Assembly: GCA_030522415.1 (NCBI GenBank)
Contig: CM060112.1
Span: 13,430,001-13,494,000, forward strand
Reading direction: 5' to 3'
Source: Channallabes apus
Taxonomy: Eukaryota > Chordata > Actinopteri > Siluriformes > Clariidae
Length of the DNA: 64,000 bases
In this document: piece after piece, positions 10,402 to 22,056 of the stretch
How the letters are laid out: every line of letters starts with the position of its first letter
Position numbering within the stretch: position 1 is the first letter of the stretch
Program-made: the position numbers and the translations under genes
Notes under the pieces: model-generated
What the model saw: the letters and a program-made list of their open reading frames with translations, nothing else
What the model was told of the DNA's origin: nothing
Databases searched by the model: none

Positions 10402-11334
10402 TTGAGGAAGAACAATGGACGCGACGCGAAGCGGCCGCCCCGAGGAAAACGAGCCGGCGTCAGGAACAGGCTGAGAGCTCGTGCACACCGCACACCTCTG
10501 CCTAGTATCCTGCTCGCCAACGTCCAGTCACTGGAGAACAAACTCGATGACCTCAGGGCCAGGATAAAGTTCCAGAGAGACATTCGGGACTGCAACCTTC
10601 TCTGCTTCACCGAAACATGGCTGAACCCAGCGGTACCGGACCACGCCATCCAGCCAGCCGAGTTCTTCTCGGTTCACATGGACAGGACGCGGGACTCGGG
10701 GAAGTCAAGGGGAGGCGGCGTGTGTTTGATGGTGAACAACAGCTGGTGCAACAGCGCGAGCGTTGTTCCTTTTACACGCTCCTGCACACCAAACCTGGAA
10801 CTACAGTCCATCATGTGTCGTCCTTTTTATCTACCCCGGGAGTTCACTTCGGTCATAATCAGCGCCGTTTATATTCCACCACAAGCGGACATTGACACTG
10901 CCTTATGCAAGCTGCATGAGGCGCTCACACAGCACCAGACACAACACCGGGACGCCGAGCTTATTGTGGCGGGGGACTTTAATAGTGCCAACTTCAAACG
11001 CGCAGCGCCGAACTTTCATCAGCATATTACCTGCCCCACCAGGAGTGAAAGAACACTAGATCATTGTTGTACAATGGTCAAGGACGGCTACAAGGCACAA
11101 TCTCGTCCAGCGTTTGGTAAATCCGACCACGCCGCCATCTTCCTCATGCCAAAATATAAACAAAGGCTGAAACAGGAAGTTCCGGTTCAGAGGGAGTTCG
11201 CACGCTGGACGACCAATCGGTGGCCGCGTTACAGGACGCACTCGATGATGCAGACTGGGACATGTTCAGAAACAGCTCCGATGATGACGTCAGCATGTTT
11301 ATGGAAGCGGTTGTGGGATTTATCGGGAAGCTAG
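10402..11334 (+). pseudogene. L2 ORF2 endonuclease domain (copy b)
   Basis: Exonuclease/endonuclease/phosphatase fold that nicks target DNA to prime reverse transcription. In order: LANVQSLENK (the catalytic Asn region), CFTETWL (catalytic Glu), GGGVCLMVNNSW, a VYIPPQAD block, VAGDFN (Asp/Asn), ERTLDHC and GKSDHAAI (terminal Asp-His pair). All main catalytic blocks are visible. True coding ends near 11205, where the frame shifts by one base; the remaining codons to 11334 are out of frame. The first codon in this frame is not ATG, because the 5' part is missing. Confidence 0.85.
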
Positions 11335-12473
11335 TAGACGATACCGTGGAGAAAAAGACTATCAGAACGTTTCCCAACCAGAAGCCGTGGGTGGATAAAA
11401 CCATCCGTGACGCTCTGAGATCTCGCACCGCTGCCTACAAGACGGGACTTGCGTCGGGGGACATGGAACCATACAAGGCTGTGTCATATAACGTCTGGAA
11501 GGCGGTGAAAGAGGCGAAGCAGCGCTACGGGAGAAAGCTAGAGTCACAGCTCCAACAGAGTGACTCTAGGAGCCTGTGGCAGGAACTAAGAACAATCACG
11601 GATTATAAAGCACCAACATCCGGTATGATGAACGCGACTCTGGCAGACGGGCTAAACACCTTCTATGCTCGCTTCGAGGCTGCAGCTAAAGACGCTAGCG
11701 ATGCTAATGCTAACAGCGCTAATGCTAGCGGCGCTAACGGCTGCAGACAGGAAGACACTGCCAGCACCCGGAACGCGCTGATCATCACCGAGCACGTGAG
11801 GAGAGCCTTCAGGAGAGTGAACACCAGGAAAGCAGCAGGACCAGATGGCATCTCAGGCTGTATTCTCAGAGCCTGCGCAGACCAGCTAGCACCTGTGTTC
11901 ACTGAGATATTCAACATCTCTTTATCTCAGTCGGTGATCCCCACATGCTTCAAAGAGTCCATCATTGTTCCTGTCCCGAAGAAACCACATCCTGCTTCTC
12001 TCAATGACTATCGCCCTGTAGCCCTCACCTCAGTAGTGATGAAGTGTTTTGAACGCCTGGTCAAGGACTTCATCATTTCATCTCTACCAGACACACTGGA
12101 CCCTCTACAGTTCGCTTACCGTCCAAATCGCTCTACTGACGATGCCATCTCTCATCTCCTCCACACATCACTTACTCACTTGGACTCTAGAAGGGGGAAT
12201 TATGTTAAAATGCTCTTCATCGACTACAGCTCTGCATTCAATACCATAATTCCCTCTACACTCACCACCAAGCTGGAGCACCTGGGACTCAGCTCATCTA
12301 TGTGTCAGTGGATCTCCAACTTCCTAACAGGCAGACCACAGGCAGTAAGGATGGGCGGACATGTCTCAGCTTCCACAACTCTCAGCACTGGAGCCCCCCA
12401 GGGGTGTGTTCTGAGCCCCCTGCTGTACTCTTTGTACACATATGACTGTGTGGCCACTACCAGCTCCACCTGA
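11220..12473 (+). pseudogene. L2 ORF2 reverse transcriptase domain (copy b), FADD box lost
   Basis: Continues from the endonuclease in another frame. Visible blocks: an ALQDALDDADWDMF linker, RKAAGPDGISG, CFKESIIVPVPKK, LNDYRPVALTSVVMKCFERL, LQFAYRPNRSTDDA, MLFIDYSSAFNTI (first catalytic Asp) and STGAPQGCVLSPLLYSLYTYDC. The next part should hold the second catalytic pair of aspartates (FADD), but the DNA jumps from GCCACTACCAGCTCCACC directly to TGATCTCTGATAAC, so that box is deleted. Compare the copy at 37480-37590 (minus), which keeps a TTTGCGGACGACAC segment. Without FADD the enzyme cannot polymerise. Confidence 0.85.
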
Positions 12474-13131
12474 TCTCTGATAACAATGAGACGGCCTACC
12501 TGAAGGAGATTAGGATTCTGGAGAACTGGTGCCAGAGGAACAACCTCCTTCTAAAGGTCAGTAAGACAAAGGAGTTGATAGTGGACTTCAGCGGGAGAGG
12601 AACTACCAGACCCCCATCATCAATGACAGCCCAGTGGAGAGAGTAGACAGCTTCAAATACCTCGGTGTTCACATCACGCAGGACCTATCATGGTCCTGTC
12701 ACATCAACACCGTGGTGAAAAAGGCCCGACAGCGTCTCTACCACCTCAGGCGTTTGAGAGACTTCCGACTGCCCTTCAAGGTGCTCAGGAACTTTTACTC
12801 CTGCACCATAGAGAGCATCCTGACGGGATACATCTCAACCTGGTTCGGGAACAGCACCATGCAGGGCAGATGAGCTTTACAGAGGGTGGTGCGATCAGCT
12901 GAGCGCATCATCCGCACCGAGCTCCCTGACCTACACTCGATCTACAGCAGGAGGTGCTGGACCAAGGCCAGGAAGATCGTGAAGGACCTCAGCCATCCCA
13001 ACAATGGACTGTTCTCTCTGTTGAGGTCAGGAAAGCGATTCCGCTCCCTGAAGGCCAACACAGAGAGACTGAGGAGGAGCTTCTTCCCGCAGCCGATACG
13101 GACTCTCAATCACACCACCACACAGTACTGA
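12474..13131 (+). pseudogene. L2 ORF2 C-terminal region (copy b)
   Basis: Thumb and C-terminal region after the deletion: LISDNNETAYLKEI and KTKELIVDFS in one frame, then VDSFKYLGVHITQDLSW, ARQRLYHLRRLRDF, FYSCTIESILTGYI in a second frame. A TGA at 12871-12873 interrupts this before VVRSAERIIRTELPDL and RRSFFPQPIRTL. The end of the protein is at about 13131. Confidence 0.8.
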
Positions 13132-13613
13132 CCCACACATATGGTTTTTACACACACTCTGGACATACTGGACATTCGTTTACACTAGTGACCACTGCAC
13201 AACTACACTTCGTGGTCATCAAACCACTCAATCACTATCACAAGTCACTTAAATAAATCACTTTAAGCATATTCGCACTGCACAAGACACTTTAAACATG
13301 TGGATTGCACAACCCTGGACATTACCATTCTTTTCCTACTCATACAGCTGCTCTTACTGTTCATATATTCTTCATATATTTTCTATTTTCTATATTGTGT
13401 AATGTTGTACAGTTATTTTATCTTAACTTAAGTTTTTATATTTTTATTTTATTCTTTCCTAGTTAAATTTACCTTCTATTTTATTTTTCATATTTATTTC
13501 CTATTCCAATTCATAGTCTTTTATTTTAAGGTCACGAGCAGTTGTCTAAGCATTTCACTGCATATCGTACTGTGTATGACTGTGTATGTGACAAATAAAA
13601 TTTGAATTTGAAT
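13132..13613 (+). other. L2 copy b 3' UTR and tail
   Basis: Non-coding 3' region, AT-rich in its second half, with a GTGACAAATAAAATTTG segment and a TTTGAATTTGAAT tail. This repetitive tail is the recognition feature of L2-type 3' ends. Confidence 0.65.
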
Positions 13614-13654
13614 CTGGCTGTAATGTGACAAAATGTGGAAAAGGTCAAGGAGGT

Positions 13655-13770
13655 CGAATAATATATATATATATGGCTTGCAAAAGTATTATATATATAT
13701 ATGGCTTATATTATGTATATATGGCTTATATTATGTGTGTGTATATATATATATATACACACAGATATAT
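13655..13770. repeat. TA-rich microsatellite with a repeated TATGGCTT unit
   Basis: Runs of TATATATA alternate with the unit ATATATGGCTT, repeated three times, followed by GTGTGTGTATATATA. Open frames here are products of the repeat. Confidence 0.75.
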
Positions 13771-14400
13771 ACAGATCTGGCCTTTAAAAACGCACGTTTT
13801 CAGAAAAGGGATCCCACGAAGCTGTGAAAATGTCCTTCATTACCTGTAGGGGGCAGTCGTGTTTCAGTCTGAAGTATTGTGTGTCTACTGAAGCCAAACA
13901 TGTGTTAGGCGCCCATTGACAGCAAACGACAGAGCTCATAAACGTGTCAAGCTCAAACTGATATGTATTTATTCTTAATTTTTTTCTCTCCTGAAGTGCC
14001 GGTTTGTACTAAATGCATGTTTGCAATTGAGATTTTTTTCTTAAGCTATGAAACAGATTAGCACTCACCTCACAGTTGCTATAATTTAATGATAATCATA
14101 AGCAAAAAGTGTAAAACAACGGATTCACATTTATTATATTTTCACCCAGAGCGGGATTCGAACCAGGGTCTGGACGATTTTATACTATTATTTAAGCAAC
14201 GCCACACCATGTGGAAAGCCGCAAAAATGCTTCAATTTCATTGGCTGTCACTGAGTGTCAGCTATTCACGACTGGCCCGCGGCGGCCAGCCGTTAATAGC
14301 TGGAAAGTTGCAACGTTTGCAATTGCATTTGAATTATGGCACACTTTGTGCGTCCACATATGGGAAACGCAATTGCAAATGCAATTTGCAATTGCATTTT
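13771..14400. other. No recognised feature
   Basis: Non-coding sequence. A short GGGATTCGAACC (about 14153-14164) looks like a tRNA T-loop on the minus strand, but no cloverleaf forms around it. Confidence 0.45.
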
Positions 14401-14401
14401 A

Positions 14402-15986
14402 CAAACCGGATTCCAAAAAAGTTGGGACTCTAAACAAATTGTGAATAAAAACTGAATGGAATGATGTGGAGATGGCAAATGTCAATATTATATTCAGAAT
14501 AGAACATAAATCACGGAACAAAAGTTTAAACTGAGAAAATTTATCATTTTAAGGGAAAAATATGGTGAATCAAAATGTCATGGTGTCAACAAATCCCAAA
14601 AAAGTTGGGACAAGGCCATTTTCACCACTGTGTGGCATCTCCCCTTCTTCTTACAACACTCAACAGACGTCTGGGGACCAAGGAGACCAGTTTCTCAAGT
14701 TTAGAAATAGGAATGCTCTCCCATTCTTGTCTAATACAGGCCTCTAACTGTTCAATCGTCTTGGGCCTTCTTTGTCGCACCTTCCTCTTTATGATGCGCC
14801 AAATGTTCTCTATAGGGGAAAGATCTGGACTGTAGACTGGCCATTTCAGTACCCGGATCCTTCTCCTACGCAGCCATGATGTTGTGATTGATGCAGAATG
14901 TGGTCTGGCATTATCTTGTTGAAAAATGCAGGGTCTTCCCTGAAAGAGATGACGTCTGGATGGGAGCATATGTTGTTCTAGAACCTGAATATATTGTTCT
15001 GCATTGATGGTGCCTTTCCAGACATGCAAGCTGCCCATGCCACACGCACTCATGCAACCCCATACCATCAGAGATGCAGGCTTCTGAACTGAGCGTCGAT
15101 AACAACTTGGGTTGTCCTCTTTGGTCCGGATGACATGGCGTCCCACATTTCCAACAAGAACTTCGAATCGTGACTCGTCTGACCACAGAACAGTCTTCCA
15201 TTTTGCCACACTCCATTTTAAATTATCCCTGGCCCAATGAAAACGCCTGTGCTTGTGGATCTTGCTTAGAAATGGCTTCTTCTTTGCACTGTAGAGTTTC
15301 AGCTGGCAACGGCGGATGGCACGGTGGATTGTGTTCACTGACGATGGTTTCTGGAAGTATTCCTGAGCCCATTCTGTGATTTCCTTTACAGTAGCATTCC
15401 TGTTTGTGGTGCAGTGTCGTTTAAGGGCCCGGAGATCATGGGCATCCAGTATGGTTTTACGCCCTTGACCCTTACGCACAGAGATTGTTCCGGATTCTCT
15501 GAATCTTCAGATGATATTATGCACAGTTGATGATAACTGCAAAGTCTTTGCAATTTTTCGCTGGGTAACACCTTTCTGATCTTGCTCCACTATCTTTCTG
15601 CGCAACATTGTGGGAATTGGTGATCCTCTACCCATCTTGGCTTCTGAGAGACACTGCCACTCTGAGAAGCTCTTTTTATACCCAATCATGCTGCCAATTA
15701 ACCTAATTACTGTTAATTGGTCTTCCAGCTCTTCGTTATGCTCAAATTTACTTTTTCCAGCCTCTTATTGCCACTTGTCCCAACTTTTTTGGGATTTGTT
15801 GACACCGTGAAATTTGGAATCAACATATTTTTCCTTTAAAATGATACATTTTCTCGGATTAAACTTTTGATCTGTCATCTATGTTCTATTCTGAATAAAA
15901 TATTGACATTTGCCATCTCCACATCATTGCATTCAGTTTTTATTCACAATTTGTTTAGTGTCCCAACTTTTTTGGAATCCGGTTTG
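14402..15986 (-). mobile_element. Tc1 family B, near-complete copy
   Basis: A 1585-bp element flanked by TA on both sides (14400-14401 and 15987-15988). Termini CAAACCGGATTCCAAAAAAG and its reverse complement, inside long inverted repeats of about 200 bases. Each arm also has an inner copy of CAAAAAAGTTGGGAC, giving the IR/DR layout of many fish Tc1 elements. It carries one transposase gene on the minus strand. Confidence 0.92.
14622..15635 (-). pseudogene. Tc1 family B transposase, one premature stop
   Basis: Cut-and-paste DDE transposase of the Tc1/mariner superfamily, 338 codons, the usual size. ATG at 15635-15633 begins MGRGSPIP. The N-terminal part is a paired-like helix-turn-helix (GVTQRKIAKTLQLS) followed by a second DNA-binding helix region with GQGRKT. 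Catalytic residues: Asp in WSDESRF, Asp in FQQDNARPH and Glu in SPIENIW, the last two 34 residues apart (DD34E). A single in-frame TGA at 15507-15509, between the two DNA-binding subdomains, is the only break I see. It therefore cannot make full-length protein unless read through, but it looks recently active. Confidence 0.88.
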
Positions 15987-16189
15987 TAATATTGTCCGCG
16001 ATATCGCTCCATATAGTACCGAGGCATAACTTGATAATGTAATGGCATGGTTATATCCAAAACTTGGTTTGTGGCTATTAAATAATAAGACTTCACTTAT
16101 TCAGCCGAAACACTTTTAATTGAAATTGCAATTAATTACAATCTCCATGTGCCGGTGCTCCAGATGGCCAGTCCGTCACTGCATATTAC

Positions 16190-16340
16190 TATAGTAGTAC
16201 ACTAAAAAAATGCTGGGTTTCTGTAAACACATCGTTGGGTTGTTTATGCTGGGTCAAATTTCTGTGTTATTTCGGGTACTTTTATCACAAACGTTGGGTT
16301 GCTTTTGCTATGAATACTAAAGTGCTGCATGATTAAACTC
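16190..16340. repeat. GTTGGGTTG-type repeat
   Basis: Starts CACTAAAAAAATGCTGGGTT and repeats GTTGGGTTG and GCTGGGTC-like words, as in a common short fish MITE. Boundaries uncertain. Confidence 0.4.
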
Positions 16341-16427
16341 AATGCAAAAAAAAAACGCTTTGTCCCTAGACCTTTTGTTCCGGTGTTTATGGGTGAACAC
16401 GATGATTTAAGAATTTAATTAAAAACT

Positions 16428-16485
16428 AATATATATATATTAGTTATAATATATATATATATTATATATATATAATATATATATA
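16428..16485. repeat. AT microsatellite
   Basis: Nearly pure alternating TA with short interruptions. Confidence 0.85.
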
Positions 16486-16656
16486 AGTGGCATTTTAATT
16501 CAAATCCAACATTTTAATGGTTAGTGATTGTTGCAGACATTGGGATTGGCTTGTACAGTTTGGAGGCCAGAGTTTTTAAAAAAAATTTATGAGACAATAC
16601 AAAAAAATACAGAACATGTTAAACACATTTAAGAATAATAACTGCAGCAATAATAA

Positions 16657-17070
16657 TTTTTTTTTTTAACTATAGATTTGAGAGTCCAAAGAAAGGTTAA
16701 AATACACGAGAGGATTGAAATTAAGTATAAACCGTGAAAAGATAAAAGATAAAACATGATTAAATTGAATTAATTTAAGAGAGTTTAAAAATTGAGGTCA
16801 TTTCTAGAAGGAAAAGATGGAAATACAATTGTTCCTTTTTAATTCTCTGTTTATGTATAAAGTATTTTGCATGTAAAATAAAATAATTAACAACAAATTC
16901 AAGCTGTTTATTTTCCGCATCTTTAATAGTAAAGGAGTGAGATACATTAAGGTGTTTCAAGAGGTGGTCTTTTAAAAGAGTTAAGAATTTTTTGGTTTTC
17001 TCACACTCAACAAACAAATGAATCACAGATTCATTTAACGTATCACAACATTTATCCTATATGAATAAAA
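16657..17070 (-). pseudogene. L1/Tx1-like LINE 3' end
   Basis: About 90 codons on the minus strand carry a Cys-Cys-His-Cys cluster (DKCCDTLNES then HLFVECE) followed by a stretch rich in lysine and aromatic residues (LHAKYFIHKQRIKKEQ). This is the C-terminal zinc-knuckle tail of L1/Tx1-clade ORF2 proteins. A poly-T run at about 16658-16669 is the poly(A) tail on the minus strand. The RT core is missing. Confidence 0.55.
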
Positions 17071-17079
17071 CAGTATTAG

Positions 17080-17968
17080 ACACAAATATATGATATGGAA
17101 TGAAAAAGCTATTTACACATGAGTGCTCAAATGTAAAGCAAACGCAATTATTAATTTATTGTGTATATTTAACTTCATTCAGCCGTTTAAGTTATATGAA
17201 AAACAACATGCCTACCAGCCTACTTATCTATATATTATTTTCTCGGTATAAATAAATGTTTTGGGTTTTAAGAACTCCATCAAAAGAGCAAAGACAAACT
17301 TAGAAAGAGTGGAAGGTCAGAAACCTCAATGGAGAATACTGCAGTATGACATGATGTTAACTGCTCTGTGTGTGTGTTTTTGGCGGGGGGGCGGTGTGTG
17401 TGTTAAACTGAGAAATGCAGGAGCCTATGAACACGGCTGTTCAGCATCAGTCTAAACACAAGCACAGGGTCTGTTTTTGTCCTTAACTACAATACTTCAA
17501 TACGTTAATAATTAATTTATTTTGCTGAATAAGATAATAAGCGATACCAAATAAAATAAACCAAACCAGTAAGTTAAGTAAGTGTTCCATACACTAAAGT
17601 ACTGTGTATAACCAAGTGCCCTAGCAAACACAGTTACAGTTTACAGTACAAACAAAGAGTGGGGATTGGAAGGTGAATGAGGACCTCATTTACAAGACAA
17701 AAGACTGTCAGAGGTGTGAATCTCCGCTTTGCTCTCCGGTGTGTGTGTGTGTGTTTGTGTTCTAGGTTCCTAGGGGTGCATTCTTGAATTCAGTCTGTCT
17801 GAATCTTTATAAACGCCAAGTTGGGAAAATCATGTTTGAGAAAACGACAACAATTAAACACTTGATTATTTGCGTCTGTGTTATTTTGTGCTTAAGTGAC
17901 CCATTAGTGATGCGCGGGTGTGGTCTGTAAACTAACACACAAAGCAAAGGTCCACTTAGATCCATTTC
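17080..17968. other. No gene recognised
   Basis: AT-rich sequence with a GT microsatellite near 17738-17760. No ORF with recognisable motifs. Confidence 0.45.
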
Positions 17969-17970
17969 TA

Positions 17971-18276
17971 CAAACCGGATTCCAAAAAAGTTGGGACACT
18001 AAACAAATTGTGAATAAAAACTGAATGCAATGATGTGGAGATGGCAAATGTCAATATTTTATTCAGAATAGAACATAGATGACAGATCAAAAGTTTAATC
18101 CGAGAAAATGTATCATTTTAAAGGAAAAATATGTTGATTCCAAATTTCACGGTGTCAACAAAGTAGCAATAAGAGGCTGGAAAAAGTAAATTTCAGCATA
18201 CCGAAGAGCTGGAAGACCAATTAACAGTAATTAGGTTAATTAGCAACATGATTCGGTATAAAAAGAGCTTCTCAGA
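17971..18276 (-). mobile_element. Tc1 family B, truncated copy
   Basis: Begins after a TA with CAAACCGGATTCCAAAAAAG and follows the 5' (transposase-start side) arm of the element at 14402-15986 as far as the AAAAGAGCTTCTCAGA sequence just upstream of the transposase ATG. There homology stops abruptly. Only one terminal repeat remains and no transposase is left. Confidence 0.85.
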
Positions 18277-18282
18277 TAGCAA

Positions 18283-18470
18283 GGTGACATTGATTCAATG
18301 TTGACATTTCATCAGAATCATCATTTTGGTTGAGGTTGATTATTCAATGCTAAATAATGTTGAATCAATGTTGATAATTCATTGCTTTTCTGTGTTGAAA
18401 AGACAAACATTGAATCAATGTAGATTTTTGGTTTTGAAACCCATCCTCATTCAACAATGTAAGGCAAATT
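18283..18470. repeat. ATTGAATCAATGTTGA-type repeat
   Basis: The word TTGAATCAATGTTGA and variants recur four to five times, some in inverted form, a pattern seen in short fish MITEs. No coding content. Confidence 0.55.
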
Positions 18471-18590
18471 AAATTAACTAAGTGCATTTCTATAAAATGT
18501 GTATGCATGTGTGTGTGTGTTTAAAACAGGTAAAAAAATTGACTACGAGAGATTTGCCATGGTGCTTAAAAAAAAAAAAATATATATATA

Positions 18591-20202
18591 CAGTGGTGTG
18601 AAAAACTATTTGCCCCCTTCCTGATTTCTTATTCTTTTGCATGTTTGTCACACTTAAATGTTTCTGCTCATCAAAAACCGTTAACTATTAGTCAAAGATA
18701 ACATAATTGAACACAAAATGCAGTTTTTAAATGAAGGTTTACGTTATTAAGGGAGAAAAAAAACTCCAAATCTACATGGCCCTGTGTGAAAAAGTGATTG
18801 CCCCCCTTGTTAAAAAAATAACTTAACTGTGGTTTATCACACCTGAGTTCAATTTCTGTAGTCACCCCCAGGCCTGATTACTGCCACACCTGTTTCAATC
18901 AAGAAATCACTTAAATAGGATCTACCTGACACAGAGAAGTAGACCAAAAGCACCTCAAAAGCTAGACATCATGCCAAGATCCAAAGAAATTCAGGAACAA
19001 ATGAGAACAAAAGTAATTGAGTCTGGTAAAGGTTATAAAGCCATGTCTAAAGCTTTGGGACTCCAGCGAACCACAGTGAGAGCCATTATCCACAAATGGC
19101 AAAAACATGGAACAGTGGTGAACCTTCCCAGGAGTGGCCGGCCGACCAAAATTACCCGAAGAGCGCAGAGACAACTCATCCGAGAGGCCACAAAAGACCC
19201 CAGGACAACATCTAAAGAACTGCAGGCCTCACTTGCCTCAATTAAGGTCAGTGTTCATGACTCCACCATAAGAAAGAGACTGGGCAAAAACGGCCTGCAT
19301 GGCAGATTTCCAAGGCGCAAACCACTTTTAAGCAAAAAGAACATTAAGGCTCGTCTCAATTTTGCTAAAAAAACTCTCAATAATTGCCAAGACTTTTGGG
19401 AAAATACCTTGTGGACCGACGAGACAAAAGTTGAACTTTTTGGAAGGTGCATGTCCCGTTACATCTGGCGTAAAAGTAACACAGCATTTCAGAAAAAGAA
19501 CATCATACCAACAGTAAAATATGGTGGTGGTAGTGTGATGGTCTGGGGTTGTTTTGCTGCTTCAGGACCTGGAAGGCTTGCTGTGATAGATGGAACCATG
19601 AATTCTACTGTCTAGCAAAAAATCCTGAAGGGGAATGTCCGGCCATCTGTTCGTCAACTCAAGCTGAAGCGATCTTGGGTGCTGCAGCAGGACAATGACC
19701 CAAAACACACCAGCAAATCCACCTCTGAATGGCTGAAGAAAAACAAAATGAAGACTTTGGAGTGGCCTAGTCAAAGTCCTGACCTGAATCCTATTGAGAT
19801 GTTGTGGCATGACCTTAAAAAGGCGGTTCATGCTAGAAAACCCTCAAATAAAGCTGAATTACAACAATTCTGCAAAGATGAGTGGGCCAAAATTCCTCCA
19901 GAGCGCTGTAAAAGACTCGTTGCAAGTTATCGCAAACGCTTGATTGCAGTTATTGCTGCTAAGGGTGGCTCAACCAGTTATTAGGTTCAGGGGGCAATTA
20001 CTTTTTCACACAGGGCCATGTAGGTTTGGAGTTTTTTTCTCCCTAAATAATAAAACCCCTCATTTAAAAACTGCATTTTGTGTTTACTTGTGTTATCTTT
20101 GACTAATAGTTAAATGTGTTTGATGATCAGAAACATTTTGAGTGACAAACATGCAAAAGAATAAGAAATCAGGAGGGGGGCAAATAGTTTTTCACACCAC
20201 TG
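18591..20202 (+). mobile_element. Tc1 family A, copy 1
   Basis: A 1612-bp element with termini CAGTGGTGTGAAAAACTATT and its reverse complement, inserted in a TATATA tract so TA flanks both ends. The arms also carry internal inverted blocks around CCCTGTGTGAAAAAGT. The same family is present at 29738-31359 (opposite orientation) and 35015-36623. Confidence 0.93.
18971..19984 (+). pseudogene. Tc1 family A transposase, copy 1 (one stop)
   Basis: DDE transposase reading MPRSKEIQEQ from an ATG at 18971. Helix-turn-helix at residues 20-45 (KALGLQRTTVRAIIHKW), then a GRPTK hook. Catalytic Asp150 (LWTDETK), Asp241 (LQQDNDPKH) and Glu276 (NPIEMLW), giving DD34E. One in-frame TAG at 19613-19615 replaces a tyrosine codon present in the other two copies (TAC). 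Relative to them it also lacks 9 bases (Ile-Tyr-Gln) after residue 17. Otherwise open to GSTSY at the end. Confidence 0.9.
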
Positions 20203-20222
20203 TATATATATATATATACACA

Positions 20223-21864
20223 CAGAGGTGGAAAGAGTAATAAAATTTTGTACTCAAGTACTGTACTGTTACTTCAGTGAAATTTTACTTAAGTACAAGT
20301 AAAGTTACTCTTATAAAAATCTACTCAAATAAAAGTAAAAAGTAGCTCATTAAAAAATTTACTCAGAGTAAAAGTTACCGAGTTACTTTTTTATTTAAAT
20401 TTTTTTAACAGTGGGGGTGATTCTTTTGCTGAATTGTTTTGCTCTTGGGTGTTTCCTTATATTAACAGATTATTGTTTGTTTTTAAATGTTTGCTGTGGG
20501 TGTCGATTGTATATTGATCTGGCTCTGCTTTTTTTTTTTGTTTGCTAAATATAAAAAAATATAAATAAAAAACACACAGCGGGGGTGGGATGAGGCATTC
20601 TAGCATAGTTCAAAAAAGATGAGCAGATATAAATCTCAAACTAGTTGTTTTTAACTGAAGGAACACTTTTGCATAATAAAGTAGTCACTTAAATATGGTG
20701 TTACGTCCCAGTCTAGGGCCAAACAGCAAAAGAATGGTTCAGGGTTCTATTTTAAACTGTATGGAAATGGTGGTATATGGCAGAAAGAACTAGATCCAAT
20801 CATTAACTAATGAAATAATGAGGTTTGTATATACAAACACACACAACAGGAGGAGGAGGATCAGATTCAGGATGGACCCAGGCCAAAATAACAAACAAAA
20901 TGGTATTTAATTTAATTTTATTTAATTTTTTTTAATTTTATAGAACTTTATTAATCCCAGAGGGAAATTGCTCAATTTTCACATATCCCAATTAGGAAAC
21001 TGGGGTCAGAGTGCAGGGTCAGCCAGCTTATGGAGCAGCGCCCCTGGAGCAGATAGGGTTAAGGGCCTTGCTCAAGGGCTCAACAGTGGCAACTTGGCGA
21101 TGCTGGGGTTCGAACCCCTGACCTTCCGATCAGTAACCCAGTAACCCACAGCCTTAACCGACTGAGCCACCACTGCCCCCCATATTTATATTATATATTT
21201 ATATTTATATTTATTTATATTCATATTTATATTTAGTAGCTAGATTACCTGCAAAAAGAATCAACAACAAAAAAAAACCCAGAAACAAAAATACAGGTAC
21301 CTTCCCGGACTCCCTAAACCAAAAACAGTGAAATTATCTACAAATATATACAAAGACCAACCAAACCAAAGGGACAAAGCAATAATCAAAGTCAATTGGA
21401 GGCAAAAAGTCAAAACCGGAATACACAACCAAATATCAAAACGCCAAAATCACAACCTCTTTCATCTTTCCCGCGTCTCTCTCCGGTTTATATATGGTCA
21501 TGCTAGTCGATGACGTCACTCAGGGCGGAAGTGACCGTGTGGAAGGTCAGGTAGCTGCCGATGTCAGAAAACCTGGAGTGGAGTCTGGAGCTGCGCGCGA
21601 CCAGGACATGATACACACACGTGGCGCAACGGAGCATTTATAAAGCATAATATCTTTTATTATTTTAGCATTTTTATTCATTTATTTTTTACTCAGTAGC
21701 GAATATGATTTAAACTGTAGCAAATTACAATACTTCAAACAAAACGTACTTAAGTAAAAGTAAAATTACAGATTTTTAAAACTACTTTAAAAAGTAGAAA
21801 TACACAAAAAATCTACTCAATTACAGTAACGCGAGTAAATGTCATTCGTTACTTTCCACCTCTG
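20223..21864. mobile_element. hAT-type non-autonomous element
   Basis: Ends CAGAGGTGGAAAGAGTAA and TTACTTTCCACCTCTG are inverted copies. Next to each end lie blocks of ACTCAAGTA / TACTTAAGTA, the pattern of a well-known fish hAT MITE. The inside is AT-rich, holds a SINE at 20940-21180 and has no transposase. It abuts Tc1 copy 1 at the left through a TA tract. Confidence 0.7.
20940..21180 (-). repeat. tRNA-derived SINE
   Basis: On the minus strand the head reads GGGGCAGTGGTGGCTCAGTC. An A box (TGGCTCAGTCGG, plus 21159-21170) and a B box (GGGTTCGAACC, plus about 21107-21117) are spaced as in a RNA polymerase III promoter. The body contains CCTTGAGCAAGGCCC and GACCCTGCACTCTGACCCC, and the tail GGGATTAATAAAGTTC. 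This layout fits a fish tRNA-derived SINE whose tail is borrowed from a partner LINE. It is not a functional tRNA. Confidence 0.8.
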
Positions 21865-21892
21865 TATATATATATATATATATATATATCGT
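21865..21892. repeat. TA microsatellite
   Basis: About 14 TA units after the right end of the hAT element. Confidence 0.85.
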
Positions 21893-21909
21893 ATAGGTAT
21901 TTCACCTAT

Positions 21910-22056
21910 ACGAAAATTTAGTACTTTTGAACAGAAAATAGGAATTGAGGAAAAAAAATAATTTGACGGTATCTTTTGTGTATTTACCTTGCTGTCTAGT
22001 TTACTCACTTGAGAGCTTAATTCCTATTTTCCGTTCAAAAGTACTCAATTTTCGGC
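21910..22056. repeat. Imperfect inverted repeat (fold-back)
   Basis: Left arm around 21912-21946 has TAGTACTTTTGAACAG and AAATAGGAATT; right arm around 22018-22055 has the inverted AATTCCTATTTTCC and GTTCAAAAGTACTC. The arms differ at a few positions and are 70 bases apart, like the centre of a small MITE. Confidence 0.65.

Larger units (their letters stand above)
10371..13613 (+). mobile_element. L2/Rex1-like LINE copy b, almost whole ORF2
   Basis: The longest L2-type copy here: apurinic-like endonuclease, reverse transcriptase, C-terminal region, 3' UTR and a tail of AATAAAATTTGAATTTGAAT. It appears truncated just before the endonuclease, so ORF1 and the 5' UTR are missing. Three frame changes (near 11210, 12470 and 12600), a stop at 12871-12873 and loss of the catalytic FADD box make it inactive. 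Confidence 0.85.

Noticed and set aside
10617..10895. A second plus-frame ORF within the L2 endonuclease
   Set aside because: The endonuclease motifs lie in the other frame; this is an overlapping shadow.
14145..14175. GGGATTCGAACC resembling a tRNA T-loop on the minus strand
   Set aside because: The T-stem pairs poorly and no acceptor, D-arm or anticodon arm can be built around it.
21060..21180. tRNA-like sequence with A and B boxes
   Set aside because: It continues into a SINE body and a GGGATTAATAAAG tail, so it is a SINE head and not a tRNA gene.
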